Positions 54,724 through 64,000 of a stretch of 64,000 bases of DNA are shown piece by piece (position 1 is the first letter of the stretch; each line of letters begins with the position of its first letter). Under the pieces are notes generated by a model. That model saw nothing but the letters and a program-made list of their open reading frames with translations. It had not been told where the DNA came from and ran no database searches. Source of the DNA: Liopterus haemorrhoidalis (lineage: Eukaryota; Arthropoda; Insecta; Coleoptera; Dytiscidae); contig OZ020611.1 of the NCBI GenBank assembly GCA_963971575.1, positions 27,387,279-27,451,278 of the forward strand, given 5' to 3'. The position numbers were made by a program, and so were the translations under genes.

Positions 54724-55169
54724 TAGTCAAAGTCGAGAAATATTTACAATGTTCTTGATTTTTGTAAGCCTATATTATTTACAATCTACTTGAAATTGCT
54801 GGAGTTTGGAAAATCACGCGGGACGGGGGTGCTCTGGCCAATAAACAAATCGACAAAGTGACCGTCAAATACAGTAATAATTAAATCAAGCAGCTACGTT
54901 TCTATAGTTTTGTTGTTCGACTGTGATGGGAGGAACTTGTGTTTATAGACGTACCTAACTGATAAATATAATGTACACGTGTCAGAATGTGACCTTGTTT
55001 CTTTGACTGTTCTCTGTATCTGTCTCTGTCTTTCATAGTGCCTTCTCTATGCGCACCATAAGCCACGCCCGGCCACGAGAAGTATGTCCGCCTGTAACTA
55101 AGGTTGGATTCTGATACGAATTTAAAATTCAGCATAAATCAAACTTTCCTAATGTGGGGACTTTTTCAT
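54724..55169. other. Unassigned sequence
   Basis: Balanced composition in places (AAGCCACGCCCGGCCACGAG at about 55060) with a C/T-rich run CTCTGTATCTGTCTCTGTCTT. No recognisable gene; possibly unique DNA. Confidence 0.35.
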
Positions 55170-56428
55170 GTTAATACCTTTTATGTTTTTACAAACGACC
55201 ACTAGACGGCAATATTGAATTGTGTCATTGCTATATTTGTAAATTTTGACATTTGTTATTGTGAAATCAGTGGCAGCTTATAAATTGACCGACTAGTTTT
55301 TTGACAGTAAACATTAAAAAAACACAAGTTTGTGAAAAAATGGATATTACTCGTGGTTTTCGTTGAATGATTTTTTACGATTTTAGTAAAGTCCTAACTC
55401 AACACCAATGCATAGATTTGCTTCGTTCAACTTTTGATAATGAAGCACCATCAGAAAAGACTGTTTAATATTGGTTTGCCGAATTTCGTTGTGGTCGTGC
55501 GTCCTTCAGTGATGATTCTCGTGAAGGTCGACCAAAATCGATTGAGATTCAAAAAAACATCGATGTTGTGCGCAAAATGATTGAAGAAAATCGGCATGTG
55601 ACTTACCGTGAGATAAAGGCATCCTTTGGCATATCGCAGACTGCAATACATACGATTTTGCATGAACATTTAGCTGTTAAAAAGATCTGTTCCCGATGGA
55701 TTCCACATAATTAGACCGAAGTTCAAAAAAGGCTCGTGTTGATTGGTGTAAGGGAATGCTAAAGAAATGCAACCTAGGCACTGCAAAATCCATATACAAT
55801 ATCGTTACAAGTGACGAAACGTGGATTTATTCATATAAACCGGAAACTAAGCAACAATCCACTGTTTGGGTCTTACAAGATGAACCGAAACCCACAAAAC
55901 TTGTTCATTCACGAAGCACTTTCAAGAAAATGATCGCCTGTTTCTTCGGTTGTATTGGACATGTTGCAACCATTCCTTTAGAGGATCGGAGAACAGTTAA
56001 TGCTGAATGGTACACAAGAATTTGTTTGCCAGAAGTCATCGACAAAATCAGGAAAAACAATCAAAAACTTCGCATCATTCTTCATCATGACAATGCAAGC
56101 TCCTATACAGCACGTCAAACAATTGATTATTTGAAAAAGAGAAACATCGAATTAATGTCTCATTGCCCGTATTCACTTGAATTATCCCCTAATGACTTTA
56201 TTTTGTTCCCCAATGTCAAACAAAAAATGCGTGGACAGCGATTTTTATTACCTCAAGAACTGTTGAAGCCTTTGAAAACCATGATTTTGAGATACCAACT
56301 TCAGAGTGTTTTCTTTTTGAGAATTGGCTCGAGAAGGCGAATATTTTGAAAAGCAAGAAAACAATATGTTTCAAAAAAAAAATTTTTTTCTTTCTTAGTT
56401 TTTGTAAAAACTTAAAAGGAAGCCCTCG
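55170..56428 (+). mobile_element. mariner element (D34D), sister of 27676-30313
   Basis: The right end, in reverse, CGAGGGCTTCCTTTTAAGTT is followed by TA at 56429-56430. The left end (TACCTTTTATGTTTTTACAA at about 55175) has lost its outermost bases. At about 1.26 kb it is full length. Confidence 0.85.
55340..56349 (+). pseudogene. mariner transposase with three stops and one frameshift
   Basis: From ATG at 55340 (MDITRGFR*MIFYDF) it shows the first helix-turn-helix with a stop (SEKTV*YWFAEFRCGRASF), REGRPKSIE, VRKMIEENRHVTYREIKASF and HEHLAVKKICSRWIPHN*T. A frameshift precedes KARVDWCKGMLKKCN, after which 55756-56349 is open: SDETWIYSYKPETKQQSTVW (first Asp), ILHHDNASSYTARQTIDYLK (second Asp), PYSLELSPNDFILFP (third Asp, but the usual SPDLAP reads SLELSP) and FLLPQELLKPLKTM. 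All catalytic positions survive, but the reading frame does not. Confidence 0.9.
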
Positions 56429-56524
56429 TATAAAATCACGGTTGGCTAAATTATTTAAATATTTCATTCTACTTCTTGGTACCGTAAAAACGTGGTGAAC
56501 GTCAATATGAAATTTCTTAAAAAT

Positions 56525-56700
56525 GCGGAAATAGCCTTTGTTGATGTGCGCCAAAAAATTTTAACATTAATATTTCTTAAAAATCTGTTCTATTAAATTT
56601 GCTCTACACGTGTCCACAGACCGCCAGACAGACAGATCGACAGACGTAATTAATTAGTTAGTTAAAATTTTTGGCGCACAGCAGCAAAGGCTATTTGCGC
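56525..56700. mobile_element. MITE with ~40-bp inverted repeats
   Basis: GGAAATAGCCTTTGTTGATG plus TGCGCCAAAAAATTTTAAC at the left are the inverse of GTTAAAATTTTTGGCGCACA plus GCAGCAAAGGCTATTTGCGC at the right. The interior contains a scrap of family A (TTTGCTCTACACGTGTCCAC...CAGACAGACAG). No clear target duplication. Confidence 0.75.
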
Positions 56701-57273
56701 CGGCAGACGTGTTTAAAAATGTTCACAGTTTCTCTGTCAGTCTCAGCCAAAAAGGTCCTAACATGTTTCACTATTTCTTCTCTCCTCTTCTTATCCCTGG
56801 GTATTCATAAAGTTGTTATTTTCCTCCATTCTTAATGTTTAAAATAGCTAAAATAATAATTATTTTTTTAAGTTAATATATTCATTAAAATTTTATTATT
56901 TATATACATATGTTTACATACTATATATTTTTAAATATATTTATTTCAATTATTTAATTATTCATTTCAATTTCAAAAATACTAAATCAAATAAAAAAGT
57001 AAATACTGTAAAATTTAATATTGTTTTATTTGTTTACAAAATGAATATAAAATAAAAAAAAAAATAACTTCTCGTTCTATTTTCCCGATATAAATTAATT
57101 ACAAATATTAATTTATATCGGGAAAATAATATTTTCCCCAAATATGGTACCGGTACGCACATTAGTAATTAAATCTTCCGGTACACCATATCACATGGTT
57201 TGAAAAGCACTGGTCTAAGCACTACACGAGTAAAGTGAGGAAAGAACACGATTTAGAAAAAATAAAACCATTC
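56701..57273. other. Unassigned sequence with a hairpin and a hAT-like end
   Basis: A perfect 22-bp-arm hairpin lies at 57078-57128. GGTTTGAAAAGCACTG ending at about 57211 is a hAT-type right terminus (CAGTGCTTTTCAAACC in reverse) without an identified partner. Confidence 0.5.
57078..57128. repeat. Perfect hairpin, 22-bp arms
   Basis: 57078-57099 (TATTTTCCCGATATAAATTA + AT) and 57107-57128 are exact reverse complements around TACAAAT. A third partial arm TATTTTCCC follows at 57130-57138. Confidence 0.95.
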
Positions 57274-58454
57274 CAGTGATGGAGAACCTTTGACATGCGT
57301 GTTACGAGTGATACGCCAAGACATTTTGGGTGACACGCATTGTTTACGGACTGTCGACTTGAGGTCCAAGCCTGAGAATCTGGAAAGAAATTGTTTGGAG
57401 AATGAAAAAGAGGAACTGATTACTAGACACTTTTAGCACTTCATAATTTTTCCCTCTACTTGTACGTTTTTAATAATAACAGTGTTAAATAATATTAAAA
57501 CCAATAAAAGAAACCGACTGACAGATGAAGTTAATAGTGCTTGCTTGGGCTTGAAGTGCACGAAATAGCATCTTTCAAAAATCCAGCGATGTCTTTATTC
57601 ATAATTTTTCCCTCTGCTTGTACGTTTTTTTGTGAGTTCTTATTCTCAGCGTTAAATAATATTAAAACCAATAAAAGAAACCGACTGACAGATGAAGTTA
57701 ATAGTGCTTGCTTGGGCTTGAAGTGCACGAAATAGCATCTTTCAAAAATTCAGCGATGTCTTTATTCATAATTTTTCCCTCTACTTGTACGTTTTTTTGT
57801 GAGTTCTTATTCTCAGCGTTAAATAATATTAAAACCAATAAAAGAAACCGACTGACAGATGAAGTTAATAGTGCTTGCTTGGGCTTGAAGTGCACGAAAT
57901 AGCAACTTTCAAAAATCCAGCGATGTCTTTATTCATAATTTTTCCCTCTACTTGTACGTTTTTTTGTGAGTTCTTATTCTCAGCGTTAAATAATATTAAA
58001 ACCAATAAAAGAAACCGACTGACAGATGAAGTTAATAGTGCTTGCTTGGGCTTGAAGTGCACGAAATAGCAACTTTCAAAAATCCAGCGATGGCTTTATT
58101 CATAATTTTTCCCTCTACTTGTACGTTTTTTTGTGAGTTCTTATTCTCAGCGTTAAATAATATTAAAACCAATAAAAGAAACCGACTGACAGATGAAGTT
58201 AATTGTGCTTGCTTGGGCTTGAAGTGCACGAAATATCAACTTTCAATTGAAGTTTTAGCAAATGCAAATCAGCAACAAAATAGTCATCAATGTAAAGAAT
58301 TATTTATATTTGCTTTTTTAACAAATAAATAAATCAAAAATATAACTATTTTTTTACTAGGGCTGCATATTTCTGGACGTGACACGGCACCCGAGTTAAA
58401 CTAGTTTTTTTTCCGAATTTTGACTCACCGAGCTCAAAAGGTTCGCCATCATTC
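57274..58454 (+). mobile_element. Deleted hAT element with amplified C-terminal exon
   Basis: Left end CAGTGATGGAGAACCTTTGA; right end, in reverse, AATGATGGCGAACCTTTTGA: a common hAT terminus. The flanking 8-mers AACCATTC and ATCTATTC agree at six positions. The interior is mostly the tandem array 57434-58245, derived from the 3' end of a hAT transposase gene. Confidence 0.75.
57434..58245 (+). repeat. 167-bp tandem array of a hAT transposase C-terminal coding segment
   Basis: The start TTAATAGTGCTTGCTTGGGC recurs at 57531, 57698, 57865 and 58032 and as TTAATTGTGC at 58199, exactly 167 bases apart; about 4.9 units at very high identity. Each unit encodes FFCEFLFSALNNIKTNKRNR and then LTDEVNSACLGLKCTK, which fits the hAT C-terminal block (T..CE..FS.MN.IK...RSRLTDEHL). 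167 is not a multiple of three and each unit contains a stop, so the array cannot make a repeated protein. After the last unit the original frame continues YQLSIEVLANANQQQNSHQ. The open frames on both strands are periodic by-products. Confidence 0.85.
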
Positions 58455-58526
58455 ATCTATTCTGCCGATGTACGTGCGTTTGTGTTTGTTTAGATAAAGC
58501 CTGGTTTATTATAGACATGTTATGGC

Positions 58527-58732
58527 CAGAGCCGGTGCGAGGGCCTGCGGCGCCCGTATGCAATGTCTAATTGAGCGCCCCTAAGTAGGGCGCACCTAGC
58601 TTTTTTCGAGGTCTTCCCTTCTAAATTTCAAGTAGACCTAAAAAAAAAATTGGTCCTGACTTCTAAATTTCAAGTGAAGACCTAAAAAAAAAGATCCTCA
58701 CTAAAATTACATTTCACTAAATTACTTTTACA
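58527..58732 (+). mobile_element. hAT-like terminus with shared 39-bp motif
   Basis: Begins CAGAGCCGGTGCGAGGGCCT and GCGGCGCCC, and contains two or three units of GGTCCTGACTTCTAAATTTC + AAGTGAAGACCTAAAAAAAA, the motif also found in the hAT elements at 28807 and 61468. The other end is not identified; it may be cut off by the family B fragment. Confidence 0.5.
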
Positions 58733-58954
58733 TTCATTTGGCATTTGGCGCCCTTTTGAATCAGACATGTGATCTTTTGTTGACAGACAGAGATACAGAC
58801 AGACAGACAGACAGACAGATAGACAGACAGATAGACAGACAGAAAGACAGACAGACGGACGGACGGACGGACAGACGGACAGACGGACGGACGGACGGAC
58901 GGACGGACGAAAGGACGGACGGACGGACGGACGGACAGACAGACAGGCAGACAT

Positions 58955-59052
<98 letters not shown>

Positions 59053-59103
59053 CGACTAAGGTAAAATGACGGTATAAGGGTTTTTTGGTCAAAACCCTAA
59101 AAA
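58733..59103 (-). repeat. Family B left-end fragment with giant CAGA/CGGA microsatellite
   Basis: The minus strand reads TTTTTAGGGTTTTGACCAAA + AAACCCTTATACCGTCATTT, then a CTGT/CCGT tract of about 265 bases (58791-59056), with the rest of family B absent. The long opposing frames (Ser-Val-Cys-Leu and Thr-Asp-Arg-Gln repeats) are artefacts of the tetranucleotide run. Confidence 0.9.
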
Positions 59104-59534
59104 GTGTGATCCCATTTAAAGTAAGATATTGCACAAGAAATTTCGAAACCATTGGTCGAAACAAACAATTGTTTCACTCTTTGATATTCTCTTATAAAAT
59201 AATAATTATTTTCTAATTTAAGCAAGATAAGTCTTATAGTTCTCGAGATAGAAATGGTGAACAAATCACCTAGTTTTTTTTTTTTTTTTTTCAGTAGACA
59301 GTAGTTTTTAGCGTGACCTAACATTATCGAAGTGGCTACTAAACTGTAACGGAAACAATAGAACTATGGCATAGCGTGAGTCAGAGATGTAAACTTATTG
59401 AAAATATTGATTTTTCTGTAATATATTATTATCCAAACTGTTTATAGTGTTTAAATTCTTTTGCTTCGTAAGGCGCCTAATCAAATCACACTGAGTAACT
59501 CAAAAGACTTAATTAAAAAAGAATCCTCAAGACT
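59104..59534. other. Unassigned sequence
   Basis: Nothing recognised apart from a T run at 59274-59292. Confidence 0.4.
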
Positions 59535-60276
59535 TAAGTTGGTTTTACATAGTTCAATTAATTGACCAATAAATTGATCAAGTTTTTTGTCAATTAATTG
59601 AAAAATTTATTGGTAACCTTGGAAACAAAAACTTTTTTTTTTTATTTTAATGGCCTTTGCTGCTGTGGCAATTAGCCGAGACATTTTTTATTTGAGAAAA
59701 TTTCCATGCCTGAACGGGATTCGAACCCGAGACATTCGCAACGCAGAGCACATGTGTTACCACTACGCTACGCCGCAAGGCAAACATCACTTTACACACA
59801 TTAATTTATTTATCAATTTTTTTGAAAACTTTTACATTACCAACTATACTAATTGTTGACATATCTATCAGAATGAAAATATTGAAAAAACCTTCTCAAA
59901 TTTACGAGCTGTGAACAATAACAAAAGAAATAACCTAGATGACGATAAATTAGAACATTCGAGGTCCTGTCACATTTGAAAATTAAACACAAACAATATA
60001 TTTAGAGGTTATGCTACAACTAAACAGTTGGTAATATCTTAACAGATAAAAATATACCTAGAATTCCCTAAACAAATGTTGAAAAATTGATGAAAAATAG
60101 AACTTGTTCTATTTTTAAAATAAATTGATCAACTTTTTTGTCAATTAATTGATCAATTAATTGACGAAATTTTTACACTTTACACACATCAATTAATTGA
60201 ATGTCTACTTTTTCAATTAATTCATCAATAAATTAATCAATAAATTGATCAATAAATTGATCAATAAATTGAATCG
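59535..60276. repeat. Palindrome-rich TCAATTAATTGA element with a tRNA-like sequence
   Basis: Both margins consist of TCAATTAATTGA and AATAAATTGATC repeats (59541-59612 and 60120-60272) that are inverted to each other. Between them lie GGCCTTTGCTGCTGTGGC and a tRNA-like sequence at 59707-59782. It looks like a non-autonomous inverted-repeat element; outer ends and target duplication are not resolved. The 69-codon frame starting at 59650 is a by-product. Confidence 0.5.
59707..59782 (-). other. tRNA-like sequence
   Basis: The minus strand reads TGCCTTGCGGCGTAGCGTAG + TGGTAACAC (A box), CTCGGGTTCGAATCCCGTT (T arm with B box) and ends CAGGCA, which pairs with the initial TGCCT(T). A and B boxes are near canonical, but I cannot draw a clean anticodon stem, so it is probably a tRNA-derived module rather than a tRNA. 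Confidence 0.7.
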
Positions 60277-60839
60277 TTTAAAACCCATTTAAAATACTGA
60301 TTTCTATTGAGATGAATTTCAATAATATGCGCGTTTCTAGCATTCCAGCCTTTCGTTAACCGTTTAGTAAGTGAAATACACTTACTAAATATTTAGCAAA
60401 CCATAAAATGAGTGAAAAATCGCACGTCATCAATAGTTAATTTCATGAGTATGGTGTACCACATGACATAGCCCAACTTAACCTACGTGCTTCATATTCT
60501 GTTTGGTAGAAGCCATTGCGAGTTTGTAGAAATAATAATACCTAGTAACAATAATAATAATAATACTTGCCGGGTACGGCTTTTTTTTTACCGAAAAGGC
60601 TTAGTTACACCTAGGCTTAAAATTTAATCCATTTTCTTTGCAATTACGTTGTGTTGTAGGGCAAAACTTCAAATAAAGCTTTTGTGACTCACGTTATCTC
60701 ATTTGAACGCCACAATACTGGAAGATTATTTACTGATAAATTTTTACGAGCTCTAGGATTTTCCACCTATCTTTCTATCTAATACTAGTGTAAGACGGTC
60801 ATTTAAGGAACATTTAAAAAAACTATCATTTTTATGTAA
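60277..60839. other. Unassigned sequence
   Basis: ATTTAGCAAACCATAAAATG and AGTGAAAAATCGCAC at about 60391-60424 faintly resemble a family B right end. No gene. Confidence 0.35.
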
Positions 60840-61786
60840 AAAAAAAATCAGCTGTGGCCACCACAGGACCGACTGCCATCACAAAGTACTTGTATAAAAT
60901 ACATTCTAGCAGCAGAGTAGAAATAACTTGGCCTAATTTTTTCTAACAGAGATATTATTTATCATGACCATGGAAACGTTACATATAAGTATGAAAAAAT
61001 TGAGAAAAATTTTTAAAAATTTTACAATAATTTGTCTAAATTTTTCGTTTTATCAAAAAACGTCTCAAATAAAAGTTATTAGTTATTGTATTTATAGCAA
61101 CTTTTGTTTAATAAATTTATTCGAAATATTTTTCAGTTGCTAAATATTCGCAAAAATCTTAAAATCGACACGAGTAAACTCCCATTTCTAGTCAACCGAT
61201 TTTTACCAAAAGTTGATCAACTCGTGTCATAGATGTTAAAAGCTTAAATATGCAGTTTCATAAAAATTCTTTTAGCCTAATTTGCTCTGCACGTGTACAC
61301 AGACAGACGGACAGAGACAGACGGACAGACAGACAGACGGACGGACAGACAGACCGACAGACATCATGCTAAAAATAGTCAAAACGTTATGTAGGGACCT
61401 CAATTCGTGGAGATCCATCGAAATCTCGAAATGTCAAAATCGGTATGATCACAATACCTCCCTTATATAGGATGACCATCTGTCCCGGTTTTCCGGCATT
61501 GTCCCGGTTTTTGTTCAATTGTCCCGGTGTCCCGAAATATGTCTTCGGGACGGTCAATTGTCCCGGTTTTTACACAATTCAGTATTTGTAATATTACAAC
61601 TAGTTAATCTGAGAGGTGAGGACCTTTTGTATTTTTGCTCTTCACTTGAATCTGGGAGGTGAGGACCTTTTTTTTGCTCTTCACTTGGATCTGGAGGGGG
61701 AGGACCCTTTTTTTCTCCTGTGTCCCGGTTACGCTTCACTGAAATCTGGTCACCCTACCCTTATATATGTTGACGGTCGGTAAAAA
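60840..61786 (+). repeat. Family A, copy 8, interrupted by a hAT MITE
   Basis: AAAAAATCAGCTGTGGCCAC to GACGGTCGGTAAAAA, with a 290-bp hAT MITE at 61468-61757 inserted in CCTCCCTTATATATGTTG. Confidence 0.95.
61468..61757. mobile_element. hAT MITE (TAGGGTGACCA ends, duplication CCCTTATA)
   Basis: Ends TAGGATGACCATCTGTCCCG and, in reverse, TAGGGTGACCAGATTTCAGT; CCCTTATA is duplicated at 61460-61467 and 61758-61765. Interior: several TTGTCCCGGTTTT units and, at 61612-61722, the GGTGAGGACC/CTCTTCACTTG tandem motif shared with two other hAT-type elements. Non-coding. Confidence 0.95.
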
Positions 61787-62500
61787 TAGTTTTGTATACT
61801 ATTTTTTTAGAATTTATTTTTTATTGCTCAATTAAAATTTAGTTTTTTTTTTTTTTAATTTTCAAACCGAGCTATAAATAAATATTCATTAAATTTAAAA
61901 ATAAATTTACTTATTTTTTGAATTATTTGAAGCACTGCTAAAAAAAATAAGTATCATTAATAGTTGTCTGATACGGTAGTAACGTGGTATATTTTTTTGT
62001 ACCCCTTTCGGAACGCCAGATTTGTTTGACTAAAGAGTAAAAACCACGCATTAATTCTCCTTCCAACTCTTGTTCGGAACATTGTCTCAATTAGTAGTCT
62101 TATTATAGCAGCCATTTGTGATAATAATAGTAGACAGCCCTAATAATAGCAATTTCATAAACGTTTGAACTATCATGGCATGAACAATGTCAGTAATGTA
62201 ACCACATTTTAATGTCAATTACCAGCTGTGAGTTATGGTCGGATGGATGTAGATATTTATGAAATGAGATCGCTTGTTGAACCACAGCAATACACACAAA
62301 CCGCCATTGTCGCTCTCAAAGCTCTCGACTTGAGTGATTTTACGGTAAATACATACATTGTATGACATGTCCACAGCTTCAATCCGTGAAGGGCTTTTAT
62401 TCAATGTTTACCCGGGTATTACATGCTATGAGAATTAATTAACTTCTATATTTGCTAATAATGATAAGGATACAGGCAATTTACATTAAGTGTATTCTTT
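61787..62500. other. Unassigned sequence
   Basis: A+T-rich up to 61960, more balanced after 62200. No gene or repeat end recognised. Confidence 0.35.
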
Positions 62501-62690
62501 TTAGGGTTTTGTAGGTATGACCAAAAAACCCTTATACCGTCATTTTGTCGTCTGTCTGTCCGTCTATTCGGTAAAAATTGTAGCCAAACGGCTTAACCTA
62601 GAGAGTTTAAATTTGCATGCTTATATATATATGCATTATAATATTTTGAAGCCAAAACCATGTGGAAATGAAAGGAATATTTGCCACTGA
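62501..62690 (+). repeat. Family B left-end fragment
   Basis: CTTTTTAGGGTTTTGTAGGT, ACCAAAAAACCCTTATACCG, a short GTCT run and AAAATTGTAGCCAAACGGCT, ending after TGCATGCTTATATATA. Confidence 0.85.
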
Positions 62691-62769
62691 GAGTACAGCA
62701 GGCCTAATTGTTTTTCTCGGCAAACGGTTTACGAAAAATTTTATTTACAAATGTTTAGTACCTTCCATT

Positions 62770-63627
62770 TTTAGGGTTTGTAGGTATGACCAAAAATCCC
62801 TTATAGCGTCATTTTATCGTCTGTCTCTCTGTCTGTCTGTTTGTACGGTAAAAATTGTAGCCAACGGCTAAACCTAAAGAGCTGAAATTTGGCATGCTTA
62901 TACAACTCTTTGACCCGCACATAGAAAAAATACAAAAACCTCTAAAAAACATATCGCCCTAAAAATATAAACAAATATGTGCTCATCGAAAAAAAAATAT
63001 ATATATTTTTTTTTTTAATTCTGTAGGGTATCAAATGAAAGCCCTTAGTACGTGGATTAACAACAAAAATTTTATTTTTGCAAAATAAATTATTTTCAGG
63101 CGATTTTTGCCAAAATTGTGCAAAAAAATTTTTGTCCCACACCCTGTAGCCCAGATGGTTTAAACTAAAAATCTGAAAAAATTCTAAGTAATGTACATTG
63201 GTGTGAACCGGAATAGTACAACAGGAATTTTTGATCAGATTATGTTTTCGGAAAATAACGTATTTTTTGTGTTTTTTGGTTGACAATGTAAATATTTAAT
63301 ACGTTATGTAACAGTGTAAACCAGTAGGTATGGTGTAGTGGTTAGCCTTCTGGCTTTTTAAGTTGCAAACTAGTGTTCTCTTCCGGAGACAATTTTATTT
63401 TTTATTTTTTTTTTGCATTTTTATTTTGTTTAAATTATTTTTTCAAAATTCTAGTTATATTTTGGCAAATGTTGCATTTAATTTTTAAAAGCGTAAATTT
63501 AATAACCAGTGGCAATTGTTGAAATTATGTTTAAATGTATATGAAATCAGAGGGGCGGAGCTTATGACTTTAAACAAACAATGGCAGCCATAGGCGCAAT
63601 TTTCAAAGTATTAAAGAACCTTGCTAT
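62770..63627 (+). repeat. Family B element, right end replaced by family A, with tRNA-like module
   Basis: TTTTTAGGGTTTGTAGGTATG, GTCT run, GGCATGCTTATACAACTC, CACACCCTGTAGCCCAGATG, TTTTTGATCAGATTATG, tRNA-like module at 63325-63390, TTCAAAATTCTAGTTATAT and GGCAGCCATAGGCGCAATTT. It is cut off at 63627 by family A copy 9. The 114-codon minus-strand frame (62942-63286) crosses the conserved repeat and is probably not a gene. Confidence 0.85.
63325..63390 (+). other. tRNA-like module of a family B copy (degenerate)
   Basis: GGTATGGTGTAGTGGTTAGC is a good A-box/D-arm region. The B-box part (TTCTCTTCCGGAGAC) is eroded. Confidence 0.55.
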
Positions 63628-63629
63628 GT

Positions 63630-64000
63630 AAAAAAAATCAACTGTGGCCACCGCAGGACCGACCGCCATTATAAAGTACTTATATAAAATGCATTCTAGC
63701 AGCAGAGAAATAACTTGGCCTAATATTTTCTAACAGAGATATTTTTTATCATGACCATGGAAACGTTACATATAAGTATGAAAAAATTGAGACAAAAAAA
63801 ATTTCGAAAAATTTTACAAAAATTATTCGAAATTTTTCGTTTTATCAAAAAACGTCTCAAATAAAAGTTATTAATTATTGCTTTTATAGCAAGTTTTGTT
63901 CAATAAATTTTTTCTAAATATTTTTCTGTTATGAAATATTCACAAAAATCTTAAAATCGACACGAGTAAACTCCCATTTTTAGTCAACCGATTTTTACCA
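63630..64000 (+). repeat. Family A, copy 9 (runs off the window)
   Basis: AAAAAATCAACTGTGGCCAC, CATGACCATGGAAACGTTAC, AAATCGACACGAGTAAACTC, up to CAACCGATTTTTACCA at the window end. Confidence 0.9.

Noticed and set aside
57531..58229. Series of identical 64-65-codon frames on both strands
   Set aside because: Produced by the 167-bp tandem array; only one plus-strand frame has meaning, as a fragment of a hAT transposase.
58682..59164. Long open frames on both strands rich in Ser-Val-Cys-Leu or Thr-Asp-Arg-Gln
   Set aside because: They are translations of a tetranucleotide microsatellite. The codon pattern is strictly periodic and appears on both strands.
62942..63286. 114-codon minus-strand frame
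   Set aside because: It lies wholly within family B, whose other copies have stops and frameshifts in that frame, so it is not under coding constraint.

Overview
The window looks like repeat-dense nuclear DNA of an arthropod, most likely an insect. It is strongly A+T-rich and holds broken LINEs, at least twelve Tc1/mariner remnants, many hAT-type elements, piggyBac- and Harbinger-type MITEs, long AT and CAGA/CGGA microsatellites and tRNA-like (Pol III type) segments. I see no convincing host gene, no bacterial operon, no CRISPR array and no rRNA. The host order cannot be fixed from the sequence alone.

Layout. 0-5 kb: a hAT-type terminus, a copy of repeat family A, a hAT transposase fragment, a 0.2-kb TA-flanked MITE and a 5'-truncated LINE. 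5-9 kb: non-coding repeats and an inverted pair of tRNA-like sequences. 9-15.5 kb: mariner remnants and long non-coding family B repeats. 16-17.4 kb: LINE scraps and a 121-bp tandem array. 18.7-22.4 kb: family B with a piggyBac MITE inside it, a Harbinger-like element and an internally deleted DD41D mariner. 22.9-30.3 kb: a deep nest of elements (family E + Tc1; foldback D + LINE + MITE; mariner + hAT + a TA-flanked element carrying an exon-like segment). 30.3-38.2 kb: more mariner and LINE wreckage and a hAT element containing a family B copy. 39.7-44.2 kb: one family B copy split by a hAT element and a TTA-flanked MITE, followed by a second hAT. 45.4-48.1 kb: four family A copies in one orientation. 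48.1-56.4 kb: LINE and mariner remnants and the only intact long gene of the window, a 362-codon DD41D mariner-type transposase at 52724-53812 inside complete TIRs. 57-64 kb: a hAT remnant whose C-terminal exon is amplified as a 167-bp tandem array, a large CAGA microsatellite, and further A and B copies.

Two non-coding families dominate. Family A (about 0.55-0.7 kb, nine copies) carries a variable CAGACGGA microsatellite between conserved flanks. Family B (about 0.95-1.2 kb, at least ten full or partial copies) has hairpin-forming ends, and in four copies a tRNA-like block sits at exactly the same internal position with a different tRNA-like sequence in each. Family B is the best candidate here for an undescribed element type.

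All family assignments rest on motif recognition by eye. No database search was run, and boundaries without a target-site duplication are approximate.
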